Shown one piece after another: positions 30,911-41,183 of a stretch of 64,000 nucleotides of DNA. The stretch is from NCBI GenBank assembly GCA_012064385.1, contig QRDG01000241.1:947530-1011529 (forward strand). Direction: 5' to 3'. The position numbers and the translations under genes are program-made. This stretch comes from Puccinellia tenuiflora (taxonomy: Eukaryota; Streptophyta; Magnoliopsida; Poales; Poaceae). The notes under the pieces were generated by a model that saw only the letters and a list, made by a program, of their open reading frames with translations, ran no database searches and had not been told where the DNA came from. How positions within the stretch are numbered: position 1 is the stretch's first letter; the number at the start of each line of letters is the position of its first letter.

Positions 30911-33900
30911 ATGGCTGGTTTTGCTGATGCTATGAGGCCGGAAAAGTTTACTGGTGTGAGCTTTAAGAGGTGGCAAGTGAAGTGCCAACTCTGGCTTATG
31001 GCTTTGAAAATATTCCATGTCAGTAAAGGCATGCCTGAGGGAACTATTTCTGAGCAAGATCAGGAAAAGTTCCGGTATGACAATACTGCCTTCAGGGGAT
31101 GTATTCTTAGCGTTCTTGATGGCCGTCTGTGCGATGTGTACATACACATAGAGGACGGCAAGGAGCTCTGGGAAGCACTGAATACGAAATTCGGTGCATC
31201 CGATGCTGGCGGTGAACTCTATGTCATGGAGAGTTTTCATGATTACAGGATGGTCAATAACCGTTCTGTAGTGGAACAGTCTCATGAAATAGAGTGTATT
31301 GTAAAGGAGCTCGAACTTCTCAAGTGTGCCATACCCGACAAGTTTGTGGCTGGGTGCATTATTGCAAAGTTGCCTCTGTCTTGGAGGAACTTCGCCAAAC
31401 TCTCAAACATAAAAGACAGGAGATATCAGTTGAAAATCTGATTGCGTCTCTTGATGTTGAGGAGAAATCTCAGTCTAAGGACACTAATGAGAGAGGCTGT
31501 GAGGGTCAGTCTAGCGCCAACATGGTGCAGAAGAACTCACATGTCAAGAACAAAGGGAATTTCAAGCCCTCCTTCAATAAGCCTGCAAAGACTACTGACT
31601 TCAAGAAGAAGAAGAAGAAGGTGAACAAAGCTGAGCAGGGAGGATGTTATACCTGCGGACAGCTTGGCCACTATTCCAAGAACTGCTCTGAACGTGCAGA
31701 TCGCAAAGGAAAAGATGGCACCAATACTGTCAACGTCGTGACCGCTAGCAATACTGATGGGTATGGTAATTTACCTATTATGCTTTCAGTATTTCAATCT
31801 TCATGTTGGTGGATTGATACAGGTGCTAATGTTCATGTATGTTCTGACATCTCTATGTTCACTTCTTACCAGGTCGCACGGGATTCTTCCGTCCCAATGG
31901 GGAATGGATCACATGCTTCTGTTCGTGGTGTTGGCACGGTAGATCTGAAGTTTACTTCGGGAAAGATCGTACAGCTGAGGAACGTGCAGCATGTCCCTAC
32001 TATGAACAAGAATCTCGTTATCGGCTCCCTTCTATGCAGAGATAGGTTTAAAGTAGTCTTAGAGTCCAATAAAGTGGTTGTGTCAAAGTTTGGACAATTT
32101 ATTGGTAAAGGTTATGAGTGCGGAGGCTTGTTCCGCTTTTCCCTTTCAGATTTTTGTAATAAGTCAGTGAACCATATTTGTGGCAATGTTGATTCGGATG
32201 CTAGTGTTTGGCACTCTCGTTTATGTCACGTTAATTTTGGTTTAATGTCTCGGCTATCCAGCATGTGTTTAATTCCGAAATTCACTATTGCCAAAGGTTC
32301 TAAGTGCCATAGTTGTGTGCAATCTAAGCAACCTCGGAAGCCTCACATGGTGGCCGAGGAGAGAAACTTGGCACCTCTAGAACTCATACATTCTGATCTA
32401 TGCGAGATGAATGGTGTGTTGACAAAAGGTGGAAAGAGATATTTCATGACATTAATTGATGATGCTACTAGGTTCTGCTATGTGTATTTGTTGCAAACTA
32501 AAGATGAAGCTTTAGACTACTTTAAAATCTATAAGGCTGAAGTTGAAAATCAATTAGAGAGAAAGATCAAGCGTCTTAGGTCAGATCGTGGTGGAGAATA
32601 TTTTGCGAAAATATCTGCCGAATTCTGTGAGAACACGGCATTATTCATGAGAGGACGCCTCCCTACTCAGCCCAATCAAACGGGATTGCCGAGAGGAAAA
32701 ACCGCACGCTGACCGACTTGGTGAATTCCATGTTGGACACTGCGGGTTTATCTAAGGCATGGTGGGGGAGGCCTTGTTGACTTCATGTCATGTCCTGAAT
32801 AGAGTTCATAACAAGAATAAAGACAAAACCCCTTATGAGGAGTGGGTTGGAAGAAAGCCATCACTTTCTTATTTGCGTACGTGGGGATGCTTGGCGAAAG
32901 TCAACATTCCTATTCCGAAGAAACGCAAACTCGGACCAAAGACAGTGGATTGTATTTTTCTTGGCTATGCGCCGCGTAGCGTTGGTTATAGATTTTTAGT
33001 GGTTAAATCTGAAGTTCCTGATATGCATGTTGATACTATAATGGAATCTCGTGATGCAACATTTTTTGAGAATATGTTTCCTATGAAAGATATGCATAGC
33101 ACTGCTAGAATTTCTTCTGAAATAATTCCTGAATCTAGTACATCTAGTGATCATTCTGAATAACCACTTGAAACTGTCCTAGAGAAGGATGACAATGAAG
33201 CTCCTAAGAGGAGCAAGAGACAGAGGTTTGAAAAATCCTTTGGTGATGATTTCATTGTGTACCTTGTGGACAATACTCCTACGTCCATTGCAGAGGCATA
33301 CGCATCTCCTGATGCAGATGAGTGGAAAGAAGTTTTCCATAATGAGATGGACTCAATTCTTTCTAATGGTACATGGGAACTGTGTGAACGACCGTATGGG
33401 TGCAAACCTGTGGGTTGTAAGTGGGTGTTTAAAAATAAGTTGTGGCCTGATGTTACTATTGAGAAGTACAAGGCGCGGCTTGTGGCCAAGGGCTACACGC
33501 AGAGAGAAGGTGAAGATTACTTCGATACCTATTCACCTGTTGCTAGACTGACCACCATTCGTGTACTACTTTCCCTGACTGCCTTTTATGGTCTTATCGT
33601 TCATTAAATGGACATAAAGACAGCTTTCCTCAATGAAGAGTTGGAAGAGGAGATCTATATGGATCAGCCTGATGGGTTCGTGGTAAAGGGTGAAGAGAGA
33701 AAGGTATGCAAATTGTTGAAGTCCTTGTATGGACTAAAACTAGCACCTAAGCAATGGCATGAGAAGTTTGACAGAACTTTGACTTCTGCGGGCTTTGCCA
33801 TTAATGAGGCTGATAGGTGCGTCTATTATCGCCATGGTGGGGGCGATAGTGTCATATTATGCTTGTATTTCGATGACATATTGATATTTGGTACAAGCAT

Positions 33901-34828
33901 GAATGTGATAAATGAGGTCAAGTCTTTTCTGTCAAAATGTTTTGACATGAAAGATCTGGGAGAAGCTGATGTAATTCTGAACATCAAGCTGATTAAGTAT
34001 GAGAGTGGAATTGTTTTAACACAATCACACTATGTTGAGAAGGTCTTGAGCCGATTCGGCTTTATAGACAGCAAGCCTTCTCCAACACCTTATGATCCCA
34101 GCGTGGCACTTCGAAAGAACAAGAAAGAATCGATAGATCAATTGAGATACTCTTAAATAATCGGTTCACTCATGTACCTCGCGAGCGCGACGAGACCTGA
34201 TATCTCATATGCTGTAAGCAAGTTGAGCAGGTTCATGTCAAACCCGGGTAATGATCATTGGCATGCACTTGAAAGAGTCATGCGCTATCTGAACGGTACA
34301 ATGAGTTATGGGATTCACTATTCTGGGCACCCTGCTGTGCTAGAGGGATATAGTGACTCGAACTGGATTTCAGACGCTGATGAGCTTTACGCCACAAGTG
34401 GGTATGCATTTACCCTTGGAGGTGGCGCAGTGTCATGGAGGTCTTTTAAACAAACCATATTGACGAGGTCAACCATGGAAGGAGAACTTACTGCTTTGGA
34501 TACAGCCACTGTAGAGGCAGAATGGCTGCGTGAGCTTTTGATGGACTGTCCGGTGGTTGACAAACCATTGCCGGCCATCCTTACGAACTATGACAACCAA
34601 ACGGTGATTGTCAAAGTGAACAGTGCTAAGGATAATGCGAAGTCATCAAGACACGTTAAAAGACGTTTGAAATCTGTCAGGAAACTGAAAAATTCCGGAG
34701 TAATTACTGTTACGTATATTCAAACAGACAAAAACCTGGCAGATCCCTTTACAAAGGGACTATCACGAAATGTGATAGAGAGTGCATCGAGCGAGATGGG
34801 TATGAGACCCATGAGTGTTACACCATAG
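30911..34828 (+). pseudogene. Copia Gag-Pol, broken by two frameshifts and three stops
   Basis: Gag starts at 30911 (MAGFADAMRPEKFTG). A frameshift near 31395 moves it to the next frame, which carries the CCHC knuckle CYTCGQLGHYSKNC (about 31648), the protease DTGA (about 31818), the pre-integrase HSRLCHVNFG region and the integrase core (DLCEMNG, FMTLIDDATRF, RSDRGGEYF). A second frameshift near 32637 precedes the rest, in one frame with TAA stops at 33161-33163, 33605-33607 and 34154-34156. RT has KTAFLNEELEEEIYMDQPDGF and the catalytic YFDDI; RNase H ends by 34828. Confidence 0.92.
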
Positions 34829-35374
34829 TGTTAACCCAACCTATGTGATCGGAGATCCCGTGAAGTAGGACCTGGAAAAAACAAACTAGTGGTTTAACGG
34901 AGGAGAGCTTTTTGTTACCTTCTCTAAGTGAAGATGCACGAGCTCTCAGAAAGCTGTAAGGCAGGTTGGCAACATGCCTTAATGTGGTTCTATTGGCTAT
35001 TTATAGCAAAGATGCTGTCCTACAGAGCATTCTTGAAAGAACACACCTATATGAGTTTCGACTATTAAACGTCGCAGTCTATGAGATTTGGGTGATCTCT
35101 AGTAAACTCATGAAGAGATCAGGGAGTATGACGCATATGCTCCACCCGCGGGGTAGGCTACTGGCAGCCACGTACTGGTTATGACTTTGAGTGAAGTCTA
35201 TTGGCACCAAACTTGCAATTTAAGGTTCGTCCATTGTTCAAGTTGCTGATAGATGTAGCTTGAAGCTCTAGGCGGAAGTTCAACTTAACAGTCTCTGCCG
35301 AAACACTGGTATATAAACAAGAAACGAGGTTTGGCAAATATCTCTAAATAGGGATTTGAGATCTGGTGGCGGAT

Positions 35375-36346
35375 TGTTAGAATTGGGCCCATTTGTGGCA
35401 GCCCAATAGCAATTTCAGAAAATCTCAAAGCCCAAAATGATGGCAGCTCACAAGTAAGTGGAGTGGGAGTTAAAGTTTAGTCCCACATTGCTAGTTTGAG
35501 AGGAGTTGCACCACCTTATAAGGTGGAGTGTTCCACTAGTTGGTAAGTGAGTGAGAACAACAGGCTCTCTCACGCGCTACTCCTCCGCCGCTCGCACGCA
35601 CACACCGCCCGCCTCGTCACGACGCGACGCGACGCGGGTTGCGGGAATCTCGCCGAGCTGAGCTTTATTTTTGCAGTCCGAGAAAAACGGTCTGGACGGA
35701 CGCGTCACAGTTAGTCGTTTCGGGTCGCTCCCGGATCGTGGGCTACTGTAACTGACCTGCGACGTGGACTTGGCCCATGTTGTACCCGTTAGGGTTTTCC
35801 CGAGCCGCACTATATATTGTCGTGCACTGCGTGCGCCGCACCACACACCGAACCAATCTAGGTTTTACCAATCTCGTGCCTTGCGCCGCCACCGTAGTCT
35901 ACTCCATCCTGATCGCCGGCGTGCACCGGCGAGCGGGAGAGCAGGTCTCCGGAACCGTTAGCTCTTGCGATCCTGTGCGGGAGAGGGCTAATTAGGTTTT
36001 TGGGAAGCGCTCCGCGCGACTGCTCAAGTTCGTCATCACGGCTCGTCTTTCCCGGTCGCTCGGTGGGACCTAAAGCTCGTCGTCTTCAACGCCGTCTTCT
36101 TCGACCGGTCATCGCCAACGTTGTCGTCAACAACATCGGTACGGCAACGGCTACGACTACTTTCTTCACCACGGATCGGTACGTGTTGCGTGATCCAATC
36201 TGCTGGCTTAACATGTTTTCTGCTAGTATGCTGCTGTTCATGTTAGTCAATACTTCTAGTATGTTTAAGATTAACATATTAGTAGCGATTGTTGTCATAC
36301 TTAATATTCTGGAATTAATCATGAAATTATTGCTAATTACTCAACA
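35375..36346 (+). repeat. Copia 3' LTR
   Basis: 972 bp, matching the 5' LTR except for an extra internal segment at about 35635-35800 and scattered base changes. The length difference is too large for point mutation and suggests a deletion in the 5' copy or conversion from a relative. Confidence 0.92.
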
Positions 36347-36351
36347 ATAAT

Positions 36352-37429
36352 ATCATTGAGCCGTTTCTGAACATATTTTTTACGACGTGAGGTGCCATCA
36401 GAACATAGACAGCAGGTTTCTCCCATTTCTGATTTTCAACTTGGTATCTCCGCTAAAGAAAGCAATAGAAAAGAGGATCGGCATTTTTTTCCAGTAAGTT
36501 CCAATCTACTGATGTTGTACCGTACATATTCGTTATACTTCGTCGAGGGGTGGATTTCGGGTGGCAGGTTCAGCGACATGACAATCTTTCCGCTATGTGT
36601 GTCCCCGCCCAAGGCTAAACAAGCTGCTGACGAGGCGTACATAACGACAGACGACGGCAACTAACATCAGCGGTCGGTGGCAAATACACTCCGGTGAAGA
36701 TGTACCTGCTCGCACGCCACCGACCTTGCCGACCAGGATTCAGATTTAACATCTTCCCGTTGCCCACCGACGCGCTTAAGCTTCGTGCGATCTTCCATCT
36801 TGCTCAGGGCCGCATCGATGCATCCAATTTTCAGTCAAGTTTATATCCGGCCAATACATACTACTCCCCAGTCCCCTTCATACCATAATACTATATAAAA
36901 CGTTTTAGCAAGCTTATTTATGATACAGAGATAGTACATGTAAGCTGCAGCATGCAGGAATTAACTTGTCTGCTAGTAGTAAGGAAATGCACTTGATCGG
37001 TGGTACGACAACAGTTCAACTCTGAAGCGAAAAACCGGCATCGGTGTCGCTACTCACTCTCAGAAAGCTAGTCAGGGATCACGATCGAGTTACGCGCGCT
37101 GCATCAAGGCATACATTTGAACCATGCATATGCCTGCACCGTCAGTACATGAAATATTCTAGAAAAAAAAATCATTCCATGAATCAATCGGAAGAATCAA
37201 GCATGTACTCATCTTATTATTAAAATTGAACATACTAATAACATAGTAGTTCCGTTTAATTCTCAAACGGATTTGAGTATCTTGCTGAAGGAACGACCCT
37301 TTAAGCTACACGCCTACACGAACACTGAGGTATGAACACGGAACTGAAAGCAGTCAAACGTAACGTACGATACCATTGTTTTACTAGGACTAGGAGTAGT
37401 CAACCAGCCATGCAAACTTGATCCGTCAT
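36352..37429. other. Spacer, no gene recognised
   Basis: Contains short open stretches at 36392-36664 and 36694-36888 without recognisable domains. The last 450 bp are AT-rich and probably 3' flank of the calmodulin-like pseudogene. Confidence 0.4.
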
Positions 37430-38035
37430 TCAAACCGCGTGCTCCATCATGGCCCTGAACTCGCGGAACCCGACGCTGCCGCCGTCGCCGTGGCGGGCGG
37501 CCGCGGCGGCGACCATGGCGGCGCAGTCCTCGTACCTAGGCGCCCTCCGCCATCCCGAGCCTCCGCAGCACGCCCCACAGCTCGGCCGCGCTCACCCACC
37601 CGTCCCCGTCCCGGTCGAACAGCCCGAACGCCTCCCGCAGCTCCGCCTCCCCGGCCTCCTTGCTCCCCCAGGCCACCTCCTCCACCACCCCCATCGCCTC
37701 GCACCCGCCGCACACCAACGTGACGGCGATGACAGCGGCATTCCGAGGCTCGCCGTGACCGCCTCGGCGTCCGAGCCGGACAGGTCTTCACCGCCGTGCC
37801 TCCTCGCGGCGCACTGCTCGCAATGCTGCTTGAGGATGCCGGCGGCATCGACGGCGTCGTCGTCGCTGCGGACGAGGAGTGCGGCCGTGACGGCGCGGGA
37901 AGAAGCGGAGAGGATGTCGCGACCCATGAGGATGGCGTTCTTGGCCAGGGGCTGGAACACGAGCGCGATCAGGAGAGACGACACCGACACCACCAGGCCG
38001 CTGTGGCACAACGCGGTCGCTGCTTGGCACCACAT
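37430..38035 (-). pseudogene. CML-like: Calmodulin-like (EF-hand) gene with two frameshifts
   Basis: Calcium sensor family. From ATG at 38035 one frame gives a hydrophobic N-terminal stretch (GLVVSVSSLLIALVF) and a linker through SGSDAEAVTASLG. The frame then changes near 37735-37750 to VCGGCEAMGVVEEVAW and an EF-hand, DRDGDGWVSAAELWGVL. A second change at about 37540, an extra T making TAG, interrupts before YEDCAAMVAAAAARHGDGG and VGFREFRAMMEHAV, ending at 37430. The second EF-hand loop lacks a full calcium-binding set (HGDGGSVGFRE). With the shifts the family layout (TM-like N-terminus, EF-hand pair) is visible. Assembly error is an alternative, given the N gap 1.4 kb away. Confidence 0.75.
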
Positions 38036-38179
38036 GCTTGCGCGGCTGGCACTTACCGTATGTGCAGTGCAGTGCAGATGGGTCGACAAAATTAGCTAGC
38101 AGCTGGGTGAACCGACTGGAGAGAGATGGTCCCCTAACTAATCGATCGTGGCTTTGGGGTGGCCGCTGTGGACGGACTG

Positions 38180-38187
38180 AATATATA
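38180..38187 (-). promoter_or_regulatory. TATA box of the calmodulin-like gene
   Basis: TATATATT on the minus strand, about 145 bp before the ATG at 38035. The surviving promoter suggests the gene decayed recently. Confidence 0.5.
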
Positions 38188-38559
38188 GGCCGGGTGAAAT
38201 TAAGCTTGGAGATGGGTCGGAAGTTCGTGGCAACTCGACATGAATATGATAGTGTTTCTAGTCTTTCTCGTAGTCGTTATCCGCTAGTGACTAGTACCAC
38301 CGATCGATCTTATTAGTTGATGATGACTTGGTGGACAATGGTTCATTTTCCTCGAGTATGCAGACGTACGTCCGTGCGCTACAGGTTAGCACAGGCGCCG
38401 CGTCGTACGTCACTGCGGAAGTTTCCCCGCAGTTCCGCCGCGCCGCCTGATAATGGCACCCAACTAGCTAGCTGAACAAAACAACTAGGACAGTAAGCTA
38501 GCTAAAAGTAATAGAAGCATGCATTGGACGCGGTGGAATGCATGGAAGTTCAGGAATTA

Positions 38560-39130
38560 CATGCTTTTCATTCTCCGTGTGCGGCAAGTTTGAGTTCAGA
38601 CTGGTTGGTTATCTAGCCTGGTGAGTAGGGGTTTTTTGTTCCGTTCGACTCGTTAAAATAATGAGTTAGCTCGGCTCGACTTGATAATACAACGAATTAA
38701 GATAAGAATATTCTTGGTTCGACTCGATAATCTCGTGAGTAGCTTATTTAACTTATTCTAATTGTTCATGTATGAACAAAGTTAGCAATTCACCTATTAA
38801 TTTATAACTATATCAAACAACAAGATTATTCCTTCTACAATTCCATATCCATACTCAAATGATAGATTAATGCTAAAAGATAGCAACTCTACTCCATGAT
38901 CGATGCAAAAAAAATATACTAATATAAGAAAAAAAATCCAGCCTTTATATTTGAACGAGTTTAACGGGCTAAACGAGTAACCCATAAAATTGGCTAGCTT
39001 GGTCAACAAACGAGATCTAATAATCTAAAACTCGGTTCGACTCGTTAGATGGCAATTTCGAACAGAGTCGAGCCAAGTCACGAGCTATTCGTTTAGCTCG
39101 CGAGTTTTAATTCCGGTCCTAACTTCCAAT
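38560..39130. mobile_element. TE-like segment with CGACTCGTTA repeats
   Basis: GTTCGACTCGTTA-type motifs occur near both ends (38641-38690 and 39030-39110) in opposite orientation (TTCGACTCG, CGAGCCAAG, GCTCGCGAG), around an AT-rich centre. This matches the build of a hAT-like MITE, but no clean TSD was read. Confidence 0.45.
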
Positions 39131-39357
39131 CCCATTATTATTTAAAAAGATTGAAAGGTATCATATTATAAGTTTCAAAAAAAAAATCCAGATGTATATT
39201 CAGTTAATTTTGATTGACGACTTAATTGTTGCAACAAACCTCTCTCACCAACTCGAATAATTTCCAAAGCTGACTCCACACGACTGCGGAGTCAAGTCTC
39301 TCTCGCGAGTACGTCTGCTATGCGCGCCCTTGGATCCGTCCAAGTGTACACCTGCTG

Positions 39358-39466
39358 NNNNNNNNNNNNNNNNNNNNNNNNNNNNNNNNNNNNNNNNNNN
39401 NNNNNNNNNNNNNNNNNNNNNNNNNNNNNNNNNNNNNNNNNNNNNNNNNNNNNNNNNNNNNNNNNN
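39358..39466. other. Assembly gap (109 N)
   Basis: Run of N. Left flank is GC-mixed with GACTCCACACGACTGCGGAG, a small palindrome; right flank is CACTA-like AT-rich DNA. Confidence 1.
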
Positions 39467-39579
39467 ATCACAAACTATGCCACGGGAATTGTCATATCTT
39501 GGTTGTTTTGTTTGTTTTGAAACAATATACATGTTTATAGACGATAGACCTTTTTGTGAAGTATCTGTTTGAAAAGTTT

Positions 39580-40700
39580 GTCGGAAATCAAGTTTATCAT
39601 TTATCCTACCAACTAGTACACATAATAGGACTCCATGCCAAGGGATTTCATTTTTTGAGGTTTTCTACATTTTCTTTGAGTTTTTCGAAAAAATGGACCA
39701 AATGGCCGGCATGGCTATTCGTTGAAAGAGGTCGATTTTTTCCAAACTATCGACGGTTCTATGAAATAATCACTACTTTTGTACCTTAAAATGATTTTTG
39801 TAAAAATTCCAGAGCAAACTATCACACACTTGTAGTTCAAATTGGAATTACTTTCGGAAAATCGACATAAAGTCATTTAAACGCAAGAAATTAGGTAAAA
39901 AGCGAGAAAATTCCTAATATTAGGGGATTATCCATCTAATGTGGACTACTTTGTGTGATAATTGGATGGGTACCATTTTGCACCATATTTTTTATACTTG
40001 CTTCACAAAAATAGTCATTTTTGGCACTTAGAAAATACAAAATGATATTTATAAACATACTTTGAAAAACTCACTTCGGCAACATTGTTTCCCATACATG
40101 ATATAATACTAGAAGCTAAAAGTAGTATGCAACCAAAAAAATCAAATGCAAACACATTTAAATCATATACATATACATGAAATCAAGGAGGGTAATACAA
40201 TGGAAAAAGAAGCAATGCCGAGGGGGTTACCCTCGGCGTAGGTGGAGCAATGCCGAGGGGGTTACCCTCGGCGTAGGTGGAGCAATGCCGAAGGGGTTAC
40301 CCTCGGCATTGCTGTGCTCAGGTGCGTGCCCTGCGCGGCGGGGCTCATGGCGGCTTTGCTATGCGCCGTTAACTTGCGGTATGCATATATAGCTACGCCG
40401 ACGGCAACCCCCTCGGCATTGCCTTGGGCCGTTAACTGTTCTGCAATGGTTGTCGCCAGCGCATGATGTGAAGCGTGATGTGCCTACGGCCAGCCTGTGC
40501 CGACGGTGGCCCTCGGCGTTGCTCTATCTATGCCGAAGGTTATTCTACACCGACGGTCACCCTCGGCGTTGCTCATCTATGCCGACGGTTCCGCTACGCC
40601 GACGGTTTTTTTTCCGGCCGTGGGCACCGTGCGAGCTATGCCGAGGGTCCCGACATTTCCCCCTCGGCATCGCTGTTTGTTCCATGCCCAGCGAGGTACC
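39580..40700. mobile_element. CACTA-derived relic with GCCGAGGG subterminal repeats
   Basis: AT-rich part at 39890-40110 shares TACTTTGTGTGATAA, ACCATTTTGCACCATATTTTT, CTTCACAAAA and GGCAACATTGTTTCC with 13340-13560. The right part (40210-40680) is a dense field of GCCGAGGG/CCCTCGGC and TGCCGACGG motifs typical of CACTA subterminal DNA. The TIR itself is not visible, and one end may be in the N gap. Confidence 0.6.
40212..40322. repeat. Three-copy 37-bp tandem repeat
   Basis: AGCAATGCCGAGGGGGTTAC then CCTCGGCGTAGGTGG, three nearly identical units, each containing an inverted GCCGAGGG/CCCTCGGC pair. Nested in the CACTA relic. Confidence 0.9.
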
Positions 40701-41028
40701 AAACGCTCCCTATATATGATTTTGTCAAATGTGGGACGTCCTACAGATAGATTTACCAAAGAAGATTAGGTTGGACTAGGATACGAATTAACCCAACTGA
40801 CTTAATGGAGACCTGCCCGACTAAACCATTGGACACGAAAAACACTAACCGGCCTTAAGTAGTACAACATCTTTTGACCGGAGTAAGCGAAACTTATGGA
40901 CTCGGCATGGTACGTATTCCGTGGCGTGGAAAATATTCGCCAGCTAGGAGTTTTGGAATCATACTCATCGTCAATACGATTATATGTAGGACTGCCGTTT
41001 TTTATAGAAGGTGTGATTAGTACGATAC

Positions 41029-41036
41029 TATATATA
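41029..41036 (+). promoter_or_regulatory. TATA box of the Hsp101-like gene
   Basis: TATATATA about 150 bp before the ATG at 41184. No perfect nGAAnnTTCn heat-shock array was seen in the 250 bp upstream; GTGGAAAATATTCGCC at about 40925 is only a loose match. Confidence 0.6.
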
Positions 41037-41183
41037 GCTAGGCCAATGAAGGGAGAGCTTCCGTAAATCAGAACAAAAATAGAGAGAGAGAGGCGAGACC
41101 TAGAAATCAACAGCAGAGAGAAAGAACAGCTTGGCGGCTCTCGTGCTAGATCGAGGCGCCGCGGCGGCAAGCGAAAACCAAAC

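Larger units (their letters stand above)
29984..36346 (+). mobile_element. Complete but degenerate Ty1/copia LTR retrotransposon
   Basis: 6,363 bp, flanked by ATAAT at 29979-29983 and 36347-36351. 5' LTR 29984-30871, 3' LTR 35375-36346, both TGTTAGAATTGGG...ACTCAACA. Domain order Gag, protease, integrase, RT, RNase H puts it in Copia. The Gag start codon is only 39 bp past the 5' LTR and no tRNA-Met primer-binding site (TGGTATCAGAG) is visible there. A polypurine-type stretch GATCTGGTGGCGGAT precedes the 3' LTR. Internal stops and frameshifts make it inactive. Confidence 0.93.

Noticed and set aside
39245..39572. Frames crossing the N gap
   Set aside because: They exist only because N translates as X.
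40202..40322. CRISPR-like regular repeat
   Set aside because: Only three contiguous 37-bp units without spacers, in a plant genome; it is CACTA-type subterminal DNA.
40900..41020. Heat-shock element upstream of the Hsp101-like gene
   Set aside because: GAA and TTC triplets do not fall in the required 2-bp spacing, so heat control cannot be claimed.
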